Below, piece by piece: positions 1 to 11,207 of a stretch of DNA of 64,000 nt (within the stretch, counting starts at the first letter, position 1; each line of letters opens with the position of its first letter). The notes below the pieces were generated by a model that made no database searches, was not told the origin of the DNA, and was given only the letters and a program-made list of their open reading frames with translations. This stretch comes from Nilaparvata lugens. Taxonomy: Eukaryota > Arthropoda > Insecta > Hemiptera > Delphacidae. The position numbers and the translations under genes are program-made. The stretch covers positions 1 through 64,000 of the forward strand of contig NW_024090264.1 of the NCBI RefSeq assembly GCF_014356525.2. Reading direction: 5' to 3'.

Positions 1-430
1 CAAGTATAGTGTTACAGAAAACCCCCAAAAATTAATAAAATTATAAAACACAAAAAATTGATAAAAAAATTATAAAACACAAAAAAATTAGGTTAGTTTA
101 TCTGGGTTATATATTATATAATAGTTATAGAAAACCCAAAAAAATAATAAAATTATAAAACACAAAAAAATTAGGTTAGTTTATCTAGGTTATTTATTAT
201 GTAATAGTTATAGAAAACCCAAAAAATTAATAAAATTATAAAACACAAAAAAATTAGGTTAGTTTATCTAGGTAATATATTATGTAATAGTTATAGAAAA
301 CCCCCAAAAATTAATAAAATTATAACACAAAAAAATTAGGTTAGTTTATCTAGGTTATATATTATGTAATACTTAAAGAAAACCCCCAAAAATTAATAAA
401 ATTATAAAAAACAAAAAATTAGGTTTAGTT
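1..430. repeat. ~83-bp AT-rich tandem satellite, about five units
   Basis: A unit of about 83 bp containing the motif GAAAACCC, an A-rich run and TTAGGTTAGTTTATC recurs at roughly 82-84 bp spacing from the window start. The array stops where the LINE at 465 begins. A similar degenerate copy resumes after the LINE tail near 2341, so the LINE probably inserted into the array. The left edge lies outside the window. Confidence 0.85.
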
Positions 431-464
431 ATTATAGGTATTAGTTTACTATTATTATAATAAT

Positions 465-2340
465 TTCTATTTCTGAAAATGAAGTAAATTCAGCTATAAA
501 TAAACTTAAAGCAACTAGATCTTGTGGGCCTGACGGTGTACCAGCATACATTATAAAAGGTTGTAGAGATATTCTTATTCAACCTTTACAATTTATCTTC
601 AATTTGTCCTTGAGATTGAATAAATATCCTAAAAAATGGAAAGCTGCAAGGGTGACACCTGTTCATAAGACTGGTGGAAAGAATATAATCTCGAATTTTC
701 GTCCCATTACTATCCTCAATTCTCCAAGTAAGGTCTTTGAATATATTTTATATAGCAAAGTTTTCAACCATGTAAGACCCGCAATCTCCTCATTCCAACA
801 TGGTTTTATGCCATCGCGCTCAACTATAACTAATCTGTTGCAGTTCACCCAATCTGTCTCTTCGCAGCTAGACATGCATGGTCGTATGGATGTTATCTAT
901 TTAGATTACAAAAAAGCCTTTGATTCGGTGGATTTTGGGATTCTGTTGAAAAAATTGAAATGGTTTTGCCTGTCTGATAGTTTGATTGCATTTTTTGAGA
1001 GTTATCTAACCGATAGGATGTCTTATGTGGTTTTTAATAATCACAGATCTCTTTACTTTACCAATTCTTCTGGGGTTCCACAGGGGTCAAACCTTGGTCC
1101 CTTGTTGTTCGTCCTACTCATGAATGATCTGCCTGACCATATTAAAGAATCTAGTATTTTGCTTTTTGCAGACGATGTAAAACTTTTCAGACCTATTTCT
1201 AGTCTGGAGGATTGCTGTCTCTTGCAGCGGGATCTGAATGCGATTCATGACTGGTGTTTGAGAAATAGATTGGAAATAATATATCAAAAACAAAGTACAT
1301 GATATTCACACGTCAGAAAAATCCTTTTCATTACAATTACAATATTAATAATGCAATCCTCGATTATGTTATCCGTATAAAGGACCTGGGCGTCATAATG
1401 GACCCTACTCTTGAGTTTAAGGAACACCTAACACATGTTATGAATGGTGCTAATAGGTCGCTAGGGTTTTTATTTCGAAATTGTAGGCCTTTTACAGCAT
1501 GTGACGTTGTTTTGAAATTGTACTATGCTACAGTGAGGAGTAAACTTGAATATGCTGCTTTAGTTTGGGCTCCATTTCACAGCAGCGCTATTCTTGATTT
1601 AGAAAAAATTCAGAATAAATTCTTAAGGTATCTTTATTTTAAAAAGTTCAATGCATTCTGTCCGATAGCTTTTTCAACAGACAATCTAAGGTTGATATTT
1701 AATGTTCAAAGATTGGAAGAAAGGAGATCTGTCAGTTCCCTCTTGCTATTATATAATATCCTAAACAATCAAGTATTCATGCCAGAATTTATAAGTATGT
1801 TGCAACTTCATGTCCCGTTTAATAGACCAAAACCAAATATTCTGTTCCACATGCCATTTATCAGAACGACTCATCATTGCAATTCTTATATATACAGAAC
1901 TTTACGTTTGTACAATAGAATAAGCCACTGCATTGATCCGTTTGCTGACCGTTTCAAAACCTTTAAGAAATCCTGTGAACTAGCATATCGCTCTATAGCT
2001 AACTCATGATTGATAAATAATTATACTAAACTCCCTCATTTTTTTTCTCTCTTCTAAAGCCCTATTTTTCCTCGATTCTCTATTTTATTCGTTATTTTAT
2101 TTTTCTTATCATTTTTATTTCATTCTTCTTCATTTTCTATTATCATTGGTTTATTTTATTTTTTCATTTCGCCTCTTCTTATCTTATTAGTATTCAAAAA
2201 TTGTGTTTACAATTTTATTTTATTTTTCTTTCTTTTTTTGCATCAAATATTATATATAAACTAGTTGATGTCAATAAGGCTCTTCATGGATTTATTCTGT
2301 GAGCTTTTGTATGTAAATAAATAAATAAATAAATAAATAA
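465..2340 (+). mobile_element. 5'-truncated non-LTR retrotransposon (LINE), reverse transcriptase plus (TAAA)n tail
   Basis: The open frame starts inside the reverse transcriptase (around SENEVNSAINKL and GPDGVPA at 471-545), so the endonuclease and 5' part are absent. RT motifs follow in order: WKAARVTPVHKTGG and FRPITIL, motif A DVIYLDYKKAFDSV, motif B SGVPQGSNLGPLLF and motif C LLFADDVKLF. The thumb and C-terminal parts continue in a second frame to 2009. A T-rich 3' UTR ends in a run of TAAA at about 2311-2340. The features fit the Jockey/CR1-like group; the exact clade is not certain. Confidence 0.9.
604..2009 (+). pseudogene. LINE reverse transcriptase, broken by one frameshift
   Basis: This is the RT coding part of the LINE. 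The first frame (to 1302) carries the finger and palm motifs with an intact FADD catalytic box. The second frame (from 1299) gives the thumb (KDLGVIMDPTLEF) and the C-terminal segment typical of insect LINEs (YYATVRSKLEYAALVW). The frames meet at an ATGA overlap, and the protein reads through smoothly if one base is missing near 1279 (expected NI.K.KYMIFTR). No other disabling change was seen. It cannot give full RT as it stands and lacks the endonuclease. Confidence 0.85.
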
Positions 2341-3068
2341 AATCCCCAAAAATTAATAAAAAAAGTAGGCTAGATTAGATTATTATAGTTTATTTATTGT
2401 ATTCTTGTTTTAGGATACATTCAAAACATATAATATAGGCCTATATAATATTTATAAAGAATAAAAGAGCTAAAATTAAAAAAAAAATGTATTCTAGGTT
2501 AGTTTATTATAGGCTATTTTGATTATTAGAGTACCTACTTGAAGGTGGCTTCAAGTGAGAAAATTTCAACCTTGTAAATAATTACCACTGATTCTATATT
2601 AATAGTAATTCTATATTCATACAACATTTCTACTCTATTTGTTTTGAAATAAATTGATGCTAGCAAATTGAATTGATTCTGTAGAAGGGCCAAACTACTT
2701 TCATGATTTTCCCACAGGAATATATCAGTGATTCAGCAGTAAATAACTGTGATATCTCTTTGAAGACTGAACAAATTATACACAGGAAAGACTATTTGAG
2801 AAAAGGCTGTTTATTAGATAAATATTACCACATTAGTTGTAATTAAATATCAATTGTAATATTAGATAATTATTCTGATTTAGACGAAACATAATGTGAC
2901 TTTCAAAGTGCATTTCTGTATGTAGCCTAATACAACAGGCTATTATTTCTATAAATAGAATACCTGTGTTCAAAATATTGACAAAATAACTGTTTCTTAT
3001 TGTTGAAGTGACAAACTTATTGTTAAAGTGTTAAGCTTACACAAAAGTTATTAACAAAATGTTTATTT
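2341..3068. other. AT-rich stretch without a recognisable gene
   Basis: The first ~180 bp resemble degenerate units of the 83-bp satellite (AAAATCCCCAAAAATTAAT, TTATTATAG). The rest is AT-rich sequence without a convincing ORF, splice signal or repeat structure. Confidence 0.5.
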
Positions 3069-3456
3069 TTCGCCACACTTGGATGTAATGAGCTGGTTTA
3101 CGTGCGTCATATGGAGGCCGAAAGTGATTGTTTTCCGACCAGGCCGGTAAAACTTTACAGCCCTAGGGCTGTAAAATGACCTTGAATAACAGCTGATCGT
3201 GTCCGATCTCACAAAAATCATGGAGAGATAATCTCATAATGACTGTAATAATCTATATAATTATGTATCGTGAATCGCGGTATTATGTCTATAATAATAT
3301 TTTATAAATTACTGTTTCATAATTTAATATTTATTATTGTGTTTTTGATATCAAACAATAGAATACGATGATATATCCATAGCCTCAACAATATAATGTT
3401 GACTACATTGTCCATTGTCAGAAAGGTACGTATCGCAAGTCTTTAAAAGTGAAGAA
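3069..3456. repeat. Dispersed repeat, inverted partner of 62250-62636
   Basis: About 390 bp, from TTTTTCGCCACACTTGG to AAGTGAAGAATCGA, reappear as a near-identical reverse complement near the right end of the window. It contains CCGACCAGGCCGGTAAAA and an AT-rich half. No ORF is seen. It is probably a non-autonomous DNA element or part of one. Confidence 0.8.
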
Positions 3457-3711
3457 TCGAATTTGAAATCAAAGTACAATAATTGTATCGATATTTAAAA
3501 GTGAGGTAGAGTAATAATTGTTTCTTTTTTATTATCGAATTCCACTTCTTAATGCAATACAATCAACAATAATAATAGGAAAATACAGCAGAGATCTAAA
3601 GTTTAAGGTAAGCCTACTGGTGAAACTCAGCCTTGACTAAAAAATTCCTAGTAATTTTTATGTAATTCATTATTAAAACTTTTAGATAATTTTTCTTCAA
3701 TATCAAACCAT

Positions 3712-3764
3712 ATAGAGAAAACATTAGGCCCACTCAAGATTGAATCTTCGAATGTTTTCTCTAT
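3712..3764. repeat. Short hairpin
   Basis: ATAGAGAAAACATT is matched 25 bases later by its reverse complement AATGTTTTCTCTAT, enough for a 14-bp stem. Confidence 0.6.
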
Positions 3765-4234
3765 GATTTAACTATTTTCAGAGCAATATTTTGTTGTGAA
3801 AATGCCGGCAAACCGGCTTAAAGTTTGCCGCTATAGGCTACACTATATTATAGTAGCCTACATACGTTACCTGACTTACAGGCCAGATCGATCAAAGAAA
3901 ATAGTTCGAAATATTGACAAAATAATTGTGACATCACTCATCTGTTTCTATTTGTTTTACCGTAGATGTTTTCGAATTACAGTATTGATATATTGAACAA
4001 AACTTATTGAAGTATTATTTTTATCACTTTATTGCTTTATTCTGTTATGTTAGTTTTTATTCGTTTGTTTATATATTTTTCTATTTCAATGAATAGCCTA
4101 AATAAATTTGATTTGTACAATGATATCCCCCCTCTCCCAAACTCAACTACAGAGGTAAGTTAAGTGTTAAACTATGAAACTGTTAGCACAGATCCAATGG
4201 TTGTCTGTAGTATTAATAGTTATTTGTATATCTA

Positions 4235-4335
4235 GAGTGAAAAGTACTGTTTTTTCTCCCTGAGGGAAAAGTTTGAAGCCTGAGGCAAAGCCGAGGGCAA
4301 CAATTTTCCTGAGGGAGAAAAAACATTTTTCACTC
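4235..4335. repeat. Inverted repeat (about 100 bp)
   Basis: GAGTGAAAAGTACTG...TTTTTTCTCCCTGAGGGAAAA is mirrored by TTTTCCTGAGGGAGAAAAAA...TTTTTCACTC. It is probably a short MITE. Similar TTTTCACTC-like ends are common in such elements. Confidence 0.6.
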
Positions 4336-5057
4336 GTGTTATACACAACATTTTTCCTTCACCTACATTTTTATAGAAACTGCAAATAAAATAATTTTTA
4401 AAAACGTATGTGACCAAACAATGTGTTACAACATAATCTAAAGAGTAGACAGAAACAGCTGGCTTGTAATCACAGTTCTCCGCCACAGAATAGGTACAGA
4501 ATGGAAACTATCAATCAAACGCCTATCTAACCAATGCTTTTTACATGGCACAAATACTAGACACGTCACGTGACCTTAGGAACTTCCAATCCTGGTCTTC
4601 TGATTGGCTCGCGGCAGTGAACGAGATCAATTGATCCGGATCAGTAAAGGGATCCGAACCTCCCATCAATACTATTACAATGCGGAACTTCCTAACAAGA
4701 TGGCGGATATTTGCGCCAGGGTACTAGCCGAGTTTCCATACTGTATGTATACTGTGGCTGTGCGCTATCTGTCGGCAAAAGTTGTAACAACAATGGCCGC
4801 CACAACTACAGCTATGATGAAGTTCCCGTTTCAAATTTGATTAGTTAATGGGAATATTCGTTGGCTGGTATTTTGAATAACATGGAATAAAAAATTACAT
4901 TTTTTTAGTACAGTGATAAAGTTTGTAATAATTTTAGCATACAAACATAAATTTCATATATTGATCAAATGTCTGGTTGAGGTATTGAATTTAGTTGGTT
5001 TAATGACTACTCTATATGCTTCCTCATCTGAGCTTAGACCTTCTAACCTATTTCAAA

Positions 5058-5303
5058 TCAAAGACCTTAAAGAGATATAGACTCACAATGCCTATGCCTT
5101 CCCAATGATAGCTCTTACTTGAAATTGAAGTCCGCCATTGGGGTATTTTAGCACGATATATTATATCTATATATTTGTAATATTATAGATTACAAAGGCA
5201 TTGGTATGTAATAATCTTATAGGTTGCTCCCTCAATGGCCGATTTCAATTCCAAGTACGACACTAGCGCTGCATGTGAGTCTATGCATCTTTAAGGTCTT
5301 TGA
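5058..5303. mobile_element. Palindromic MITE, ~245 bp
   Basis: Terminal inverted repeats TCAAAGACCTTAAAGA...ACTCACA and TGTGAGT...TCTTTAAGGTCTTTGA flank a mostly self-complementary body (ATGGCCGA / TCCGCCATT). Related ends appear inside another repeat near 9610 and 9825. No ORF is present. Confidence 0.75.
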
Positions 5304-5999
5304 ACGTTTTCTACGTAGATATTCAAATGTACGTTTTTAAAATAGAGATGCTTCCTATGTTATAATGGAGTTACTTTTACGCTCTAGGGAGTTTTCCTGT
5401 TTTTTCATCCCGAGAGCGAAAAGGTGACTCTTTAGTATTTATTATGTTCCAGGGAGTAAAGTAAGCACTTTAGACAGTAGGTGGAGGAAAAAATTATTTT
5501 TTTCAAAATTTTCAGAACACTTTAATATTTTTTTACATGCGTATGGTACTCTGCTAATATATGGTAGGTATTAAGACATTGACAATAGTCCATATTATTT
5601 TCTTTGGTAAAGTGCTTTCCATGCGCTAAAAATTTAAAATTCAAAATTTCTTGCTTCAAGTGTTTGGTCAGAAAATTAGGCAACATTTTATGAAGTGGAG
5701 GAAACATAACCTATTTTAATGAATCAAAATCCGGGGAAGGAACAGTTTTGGGCTGTGCCTGTTGATCACACACCAAATTATTTTAAAAAATAATTGTGTA
5801 TCGTTGAATCAATAAAAGAATAAAACTCTTAATCGAGTGAAAATACCTGTTCTCCTGCCTTTCAAACGACTCCATTACTGCGTTTATTCTTTCTTGCAAG
5901 CTCTGCTGTGAGACGAGCTTAGTTCTGCTTGTATGGCACCTGACATGCGTTTAACCATGTTTTTCACATAAAAAATAGGCCTGAACGGTACTGAGGCCC

Positions 6000-6118
6000 G
6001 GTTGCACAAAATCCTGTTAAAACTGTTTTAACCGCGATTCAATTCCACGAGAACCAATCAGAGAAGCCTTCATTTTAAGGCAATCTTCTCTGAAGACTGT
6101 CTCTCACAGTGGTTCTCT
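6000..6118. mobile_element. Partial copy of the GGTTGCAC MITE family
   Basis: CCCGGTTGCACAAAATCC followed by TTAACCGCGATTCAATTCC and ACGAGAACCAATCAGAGAAG matches one arm of the complete element at 50726-50867. The second arm is degraded. Confidence 0.65.
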
Positions 6119-6461
6119 ATGATTGCTAATCTTTTCTCGATGATTTTATCAACTGTATTTGATTGACTGTGATTTTTCTACTTACATGGTCGGTGTTGTA
6201 GGTTTCATTGAATTGATACTTTTCAGCACCATTTTGCTTGGAACCAGTTGCAGTTGTTGGCGAATGGCGGCCGTTAAAGGGTGATTCAGAGCAAGTGCCT
6301 CCATTATGAATGAGCTGAGTGGAGCCACAGCTGCCTTCAATAAACTCACCACACATTCCAAACGCACCTAAACAACACCATTAATACATTTCATTTCTAT
6401 TACCTAGTTAAAAATCACTAAAATTAGTTATAAATCAGTAAAACTGTAACTTTAACCTTCT

Positions 6462-6661
6462 AGTCGTGACCCTTGGTCCTGAGGACCTAGACAATTTTTG
6501 TTATAATTGTAATTGGGCTGCAGTGCGCGTTACTGTCTACTGTGGTCAATGTAAATTCATGTCAGTAGCCAATCAAACTTGGCCACGTAGAGTGTTAGTG
6601 CTCTGTGACTTGTTTTCGTGAAATGTTGCTTCTGGGTCCCCAGCACCCAAGGGTCACGACT
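6462..6661. mobile_element. MITE of ~200 bp with 15-bp perfect TIRs
   Basis: AGTCGTGACCCTTGG at 6462 is exactly mirrored by CCAAGGGTCACGACT ending at 6661. Surrounding bases (AACCTTCT / AACGTTA) also partly match. The inside is non-coding. No clear target-site duplication was identified. Confidence 0.8.
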
Positions 6662-6969
6662 AACGTTACTTTTTTTATTTCCTTCATATGTACATTTTCA
6701 AGCAATAGTGATTGAATTCAAGAAGTGAACATCTACGTTTTGGACAGAGACTTCAAAGAATGTACAAATCCACTTCTATAAACCATATTCAGAGAGGTTT
6801 GCTCAAGCGGTCACCCTTTCAACGGGAGTAGCAGACGCATGATTCTCAACTTATCTAAACGTTAGCTTATCAGTGCGACCACTGAGTCAAACCGCTCACA
6901 AATTTCTGTCGATAATTTCATTCAAATGATTATTTATGAGGTTCAATTCCGCAATTTAGCATCATATGC

Positions 6970-7345
6970 TAAGTGAGGTCAACGTTATGATGACAGTAGA
7001 GAAATATAAGAGTACAGCGTTGCTGATTCTCTGCCTTGCCACTGCCGTCTATAGAAGATAGTTGATACCGGTATATCTGATCTAATTTAACTGTTAATTC
7101 TTGTTTAAAATAACCAGTTATATTCTATTCATCAAGAGAAATATTTTCAATGATTAAAAGAAAATTCTTTTTAATTGATATTGAAAGTTTTGTCAATTAA
7201 TTATATTTCTACATTGTTAGAAAACGATCTGGCAACGTTGTGGAGGTATAAAAGAATAGCGCTTTCTGCTTTGTCGAATGATAGACAAGGATAGCAACAC
7301 CAATGTTAATCAAATACTGTCATTATAACTATACACTATAGTCCC
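6970..7345. mobile_element. Diverged copy of the GTGAGGTCCACGTTATAATG element
   Basis: It starts with AGTGAGGTCAACGTTATGATG and ends with TGTCATTATAACTATACACTATAG. The interior shares GATTCTCTGCCTTGCC, CGTCTATAGAAGATAGTTGA and GACAAGGATAGCAACA with the better-preserved copy at 46610-46979. Fragments also occur near 55690-55765 and 63428-63600. Confidence 0.75.
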
Positions 7346-7374
7346 TATCCCAATTCTCGTAGTTGAGCTTATCA

Positions 7375-7560
7375 AGGGGAACGCGCCAACCAAGCTCCCC
7401 GTCAGCCGAGCTCCTTTAAAAACCACTTTCGAGGGGATTGGTTGTCGTCTACGGTCCCGAAAACCAGTAACCTCCTAACCAGTAGGGGATTGGCTGTCGG
7501 GGAGACTCGTTGACGCCAGCGTGCAAGGGGCTTGGTTGTCGTCAGAGCAGTAAAAGGGTG
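7375..7560. repeat. Dispersed repeat containing GGGGATTGG(T/C)TGTCG units
   Basis: The segment AACCAGTAGGGGATTGGCTG through GTTGACGCCAGCGTGCAAGG is nearly identical to 10390-10445. The short unit GGGGATTGGYTGTCG occurs several times in each copy. The composition is more GC-rich than the flanks. Confidence 0.6.
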
Positions 7561-7599
7561 CACAAGGGGAGATAGGCTTTATAATCGATATAAGAAGCG

Positions 7600-7835
7600 A
7601 GCTCAACATAATCTCCATATGGTAGAAGATTGAAGAGAATCGGCAAAACTGGAAAGATCATGTTGAAAGGACGGAGAGCGACAGGATTCCCAGGGCAGTC
7701 ATGTCGTATTCATGTGGTTGGGAGGAGAAGTGTGGGCGTATCCCTCAAAAGATGGATGTCATTGGCAGTTTCAAGTCGGAACAGGCAAATAGCCTAATCC
7801 TCGTAGGAAGACGACGACGACATCATTATAGTAGC
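7600..7835 (+). mobile_element. 3' end of an RTE-like LINE with (GAC)n tail
   Basis: One frame reads NRQNWKDHVERTESDRIPRA followed by VMSY and CGRIPQK. This is the C-terminal pattern (W..HV.RM..DRIPR......GRR..GRP) of RTE-type reverse transcriptases. The fragment ends in a short GAC repeat near 7808-7820, consistent with a simple-repeat LINE tail. Only the last ~60 codons remain, and part of the conserved GRP segment has decayed. Confidence 0.6.
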
Positions 7836-7964
7836 TACAACCTAAATAATTCCCGAGACATACTTCTGTACTGAAGTTGTATTAAATTTAATGAAGTTTT
7901 CTGATTGGAGTGATGAGTAATGCAAACTCAAGAATGCATTACCATGGAGAGAAGATGACATAGT

Positions 7965-8060
7965 TGAGACGATACTGTATCATATTGTGTTGATACTGTA
8001 TCATGCGTGGTGATACTGTTTCATTTTGTGGTGATATTGTATCATTCATGGTGATACCAT
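7965..8060. repeat. GATACTGTATC-rich repeat block
   Basis: Repeated GTGATACTGTATCAT-type motifs lie directly beside the ATAGAGAAAAGATAGC MITE arm. The same arrangement is seen at 32905-33175, 58705-58760, 60250-60450 and 62910-62960. Confidence 0.7.
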
Positions 8061-8320
8061 AGAGAAAAGATAGCATAAGAAGATAAACCATGGTATTGGT
8101 CGTTTATGTTCCAAATTTCAAGCCGATTACTGTCGACTACTGTCTATTATTACTGTTTTGGCCGGTTGAGAGTGCAAGAACGGCACATAATAAGAGATTA
8201 CCAATGAAATAGTTTCATGAAAAAGAAGTAAGTAAACTATCAGGCTGGGGTTAAAAGTGAAATTTAGAACATAAACGCTCTATACCATGGGATATCTTCT
8301 TATGCTATATTTTCTCTATG
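8058..8320. mobile_element. MITE with CCATAGAGAAAAGATAGCAT ends
   Basis: The left arm CATAGAGAAAAGATAGCATA and the right arm TATGCTATATTTTCTCTATG are inverted. The interior has AGCCGATTACTGTCGACTAC and GAACGGCACA, shared with copies near 34812-35045, 35205-35360 and 60450-60560. Confidence 0.75.
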
Positions 8321-8397
8321 TCATTACTGAACAAACCATATTGAAAATTTGTTGTGCATATTAATAATGATTACAGATTGTGAAATACATCTGGAGC

Positions 8398-9243
8398 CTG
8401 TTTCATAAAACCCCAGTAATACAGGGCCTGTATTACAGGACTTATAAATTAAAATTTGCAATCCTTTAAAATTATGTTTCATAAAAACAATTCTGCACTT
8501 GTAAAATCACCTGTAATATGCACCTGTATTACAGTTCCTTTATATGAATTAATGTTTTCATTAGCCAGTGAGCCTAATATAAGATCTGTGGAAAATCTAT
8601 ATTATCAAATTTCTGACGATGGACAGATTGCATTTATGCTGGAAAATAAATTTGTTAATGATAAATAGTTGAGAAATTATAATAACTACTTAACTTACAT
8701 AACTTATTATAACAGTTATGTTAGTAGTAATGTTTCAAAAAATGTTAATTATCGAAAATATTGTTAATAATTAAAATAATTAATTTCCTGAATATTTCCA
8801 ATAACACTTTACTGAGGAAAGCTTAATCTAAACCGTTCATTATATTGATAAGTTTCCTGCATAATTTTGTATGAAATTCTATCCTTGCAAAATTCTTGGC
8901 CTACGAATAATAACATAGTCATGTAGTTCACTAGAACTACTACCTTCATCCATTTTGACACGTTGCCTTTAGAACAAAATGTCACTTTTCAAGATTTTAC
9001 CTACACTTGTAAAAGTTTTAGGATGGTCTAAACAATGATAAAATATTCAACAACTTACAGATCCAGTAATACAGGAAGTTTCTTTTTACGAAACACGAAA
9101 ATGATAATGTCTTGTATTATTTACTTCTACAGGCAAATGACTTGTAAATTGTTTTACAGGGAAAATTGTTTAAACTTTTAATTTTCACCTGTAATACAGG
9201 AACTTTTCCTCTATTACAGGACTTGTAACTTTCATGAAACAGG
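8398..9243. mobile_element. Non-autonomous DNA element with CCTGTTTCAT TIRs and repeated CCTGTATTACAGG motifs
   Basis: The ends are CCTGTTTCATAAAA and TTTCATGAAACAGG. Both subterminal regions carry several copies of the near-palindrome CCTGTATTACAGG or CAGTAATACAGG (about 8413, 8427, 8510-8535, 9062, 9170, 9213). An open frame of 70 codons (8456-8668) has no recognisable family. Such TIRs and subterminal repeats resemble hAT-type MITEs; this assignment is inference. A detached end with the same motifs lies at 10160-10272. Confidence 0.7.
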
Positions 9244-9259
9244 CCCCTGGGCCCTGTTT

Positions 9260-10158
9260 CATAATTGACCGAACGAAGTGAGGTCTAAGATTCAAGTCGA
9301 CGGTTTGGCATTTCTCTTAATGTCTATATATTTATATGTTGCGCATTTACGGCGAAACGCGGTAATAGATTTTTATGAAATTTGACAGGTATGTTCCTTT
9401 TTAAACTGCGCGTCGACGTATATACAAGGTTTTTGGAAATTTTGCATTTCAAGGATGATATAAAAGGAAAAAGGAGCCTCCTTCATACGCCAATATTAGA
9501 GTAAAAATCAGACTATAGAATTATTCATCATAAATCAGCTGACAAGTGATTACACAGATGTGTGGATAAGACAGTCTATTACTGTATTTGTATAAGGTCT
9601 ATAGTTTCAATCAAAGACATTAAAGAGGTATGCATCTTTAAGCTGGGTTTACACCAAAGTTATTAACAAAATGGTTATAACTTAATCCTTATAGATTCTA
9701 TTAGATTGAACGGAAGTTGACAAACACATATGTTCATCATGTGTATGATAAGTTATATTCAATCTAATATCATCTAAAAGGATTGAGTTATTAACATTTT
9801 TTAAATAAATTTGGTCTAATCGCAACTTTAAGGTCTTTGGTTTCAATATTTTGTTTTGCAGTCATGGTATTATTATGCGTGTCCATCAGTATCAATATTC
9901 TCACATTTGAAAAAACTAATTTAATAGGTGAATAAAAATAAACAAATGAACTAAATAATGCTGGAGAAATTATAATATTTTTGATTCTAAAAAATTAATT
10001 TTCATCAGATAGAAAGATCATCACGGAACTGGATGAATTATATCATATGGAATACAAATTCAAACGTGAACTGAGTTTGTTAACATTTAAATCAGTTGAC
10101 ATCTGGTACTTGTGGATGAGAATACTGCGTGAGGTCTACTGTTCACAGAACTACTAGT
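9260..10158 (+). mobile_element. Copy of a dispersed element with GACCGAACGAAGTGAGGTC start and GTTCACAGAACTACTAGTA end
   Basis: It begins TTGACCGAACGAAGTGAGGT and ends GAGGTCTACTGTTCACAGAA. Shared internal landmarks are TTACGGCGAAACGCGG, TGCGCGTCGACGTATA and AAATCAGCTGACAAGTG. This copy is lengthened by a nested repeat at about 9605-9850 with TCAAAGAC.TTAAAGA ends. Other copies: 19505-19905 and 52183-53200 (reverse), 60590-60980 (forward) and a tail at 63172-63215. No ORF is shared between copies. Confidence 0.75.
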
Positions 10159-10159
10159 A

Positions 10160-10272
10160 CTTATAAGTCACGTAATACAGGAGAATCACCATTCCAATTA
10201 CATGCTCAATATAGCCGATAAAATCAGCTGTTCCTGTATTACAGGACTTGTAAGTTTTTATGAAACAGGGGC
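10160..10272. repeat. Terminal fragment of the CCTGTTTCAT element
   Basis: It contains ACGTAATACAGGAGAATC, then TTCCTGTATTACAGGACTTG and TTTTTATGAAACAGGGGCC, matching the end structure of the element at 8398-9243. Confidence 0.7.
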
Positions 10273-10374
10273 CTAATTGAACTATTTTATTAGTTTTCAC
10301 AACTTGATGTGAGCAACGTTTCGTTTGCTCCTATGTATTGGTCCCGAATTTAGGATAACCTAACCAGTAACATC

Positions 10375-10475
10375 CTATAACCTCTTAACCAGTAGGGGAT
10401 TGGCTGTCGGGGAGACTCGTTGACGCCAGCGTGCAAGGGGATTGGCTGTCGTCACCGAACCCGACAACCAAGCTC
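10375..10475. repeat. Second copy of the GGGGATTGGCTGTCG dispersed repeat
   Basis: It is almost identical over ~60 bp to the copy at 7465-7535 and carries the same GGGGAGACTCGTTGACGCC core. Confidence 0.65.
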
Positions 10476-10931
10476 CTCGCACGCTCACGTTTGAGTGCCA
10501 GAGTTTTCGCGAGTAAACTGACATATAGGGTATTTCATGCACTTACTCAATGCATTTTGGAACAGTCCTCAAATCACGCCTGGTTTTCCCAGTCATTCAT
10601 TGCTTTCTGACGAGTTATATCACATTTTTAAGAACCAATAGTTCAAACTTATTCAAGTTCAGCTGAGGTATTGATTCATATTTTTATGGTCTTATACAAG
10701 AGCTACATTTCAAAACAAAGCGAGTGAAATGAATTCTGTTCAGCTTTCAACGTATTTAGTGGCATCAATATATATACTGGTAACATATATTGTTACAATT
10801 CCTCCAGAGCGCAAGGCTCGCATGGTCATTAGGCCGCTCCTATGCTCGACCGACCATAGGCTTTTTTACGTGAGTGCGTATGCACCATCCTGACCATACG
10901 CATCCATACATCAGTTTTTCTGACTCACAAA

Positions 10932-11207
10932 TTGGACGCCTTTACAGATTGTTTAATTGTAGCTTATTATCTTCGTGAACGAAAGATTAAAAGGCGTAGA
11001 TATCAAGTTCACCCGATGGTCGCTCAAAGAGCATTTCAAAGGGAATTTAGTACCATATTATATAAATCATTGCTTGGGGATGAAGATACACATTTTTCAA
11101 CTACCTCAGAATGTCCATCAGAAATTTTGATGAGTTATTTCGAGCTTGTATCACCATTGGGAATACTTGCAGTCACTTTAAGCTACGGATCAAATAAATG
11201 TAGATAA
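10932..11207 (+). pseudogene. Possible PIF/Harbinger transposase N-terminal fragment
   Basis: An open frame of 91 codons includes KRRRYQVHPMVAQRAFQREF followed by an acidic stretch and SEILMSYFELVSP. This resembles the segment before the DDE domain of Harbinger nucleases (RR.W.HP....R...GEF..L......D...F..YFRM). The catalytic DDE region is absent, since the frame closes soon afterwards. GC-rich inverted-looking sequence flanks it (10800-10920 and 11440-11640), but I could not define element ends. It may be a decayed transposon or an unrelated ORF. Confidence 0.35.

Noticed and set aside
1..430. Regular repeats reminiscent of a CRISPR array
   Set aside because: Units are contiguous with no unique spacers, in an insect-type genome; it is a satellite.
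3796..3996. 66-codon open frame
   Set aside because: No domain, AT-driven composition and no splice context.
4604..4840. 78-codon open frame starting in a GC-richer patch
   Set aside because: Starts by a non-ATG codon, no recognisable motif; composition alone is not enough.
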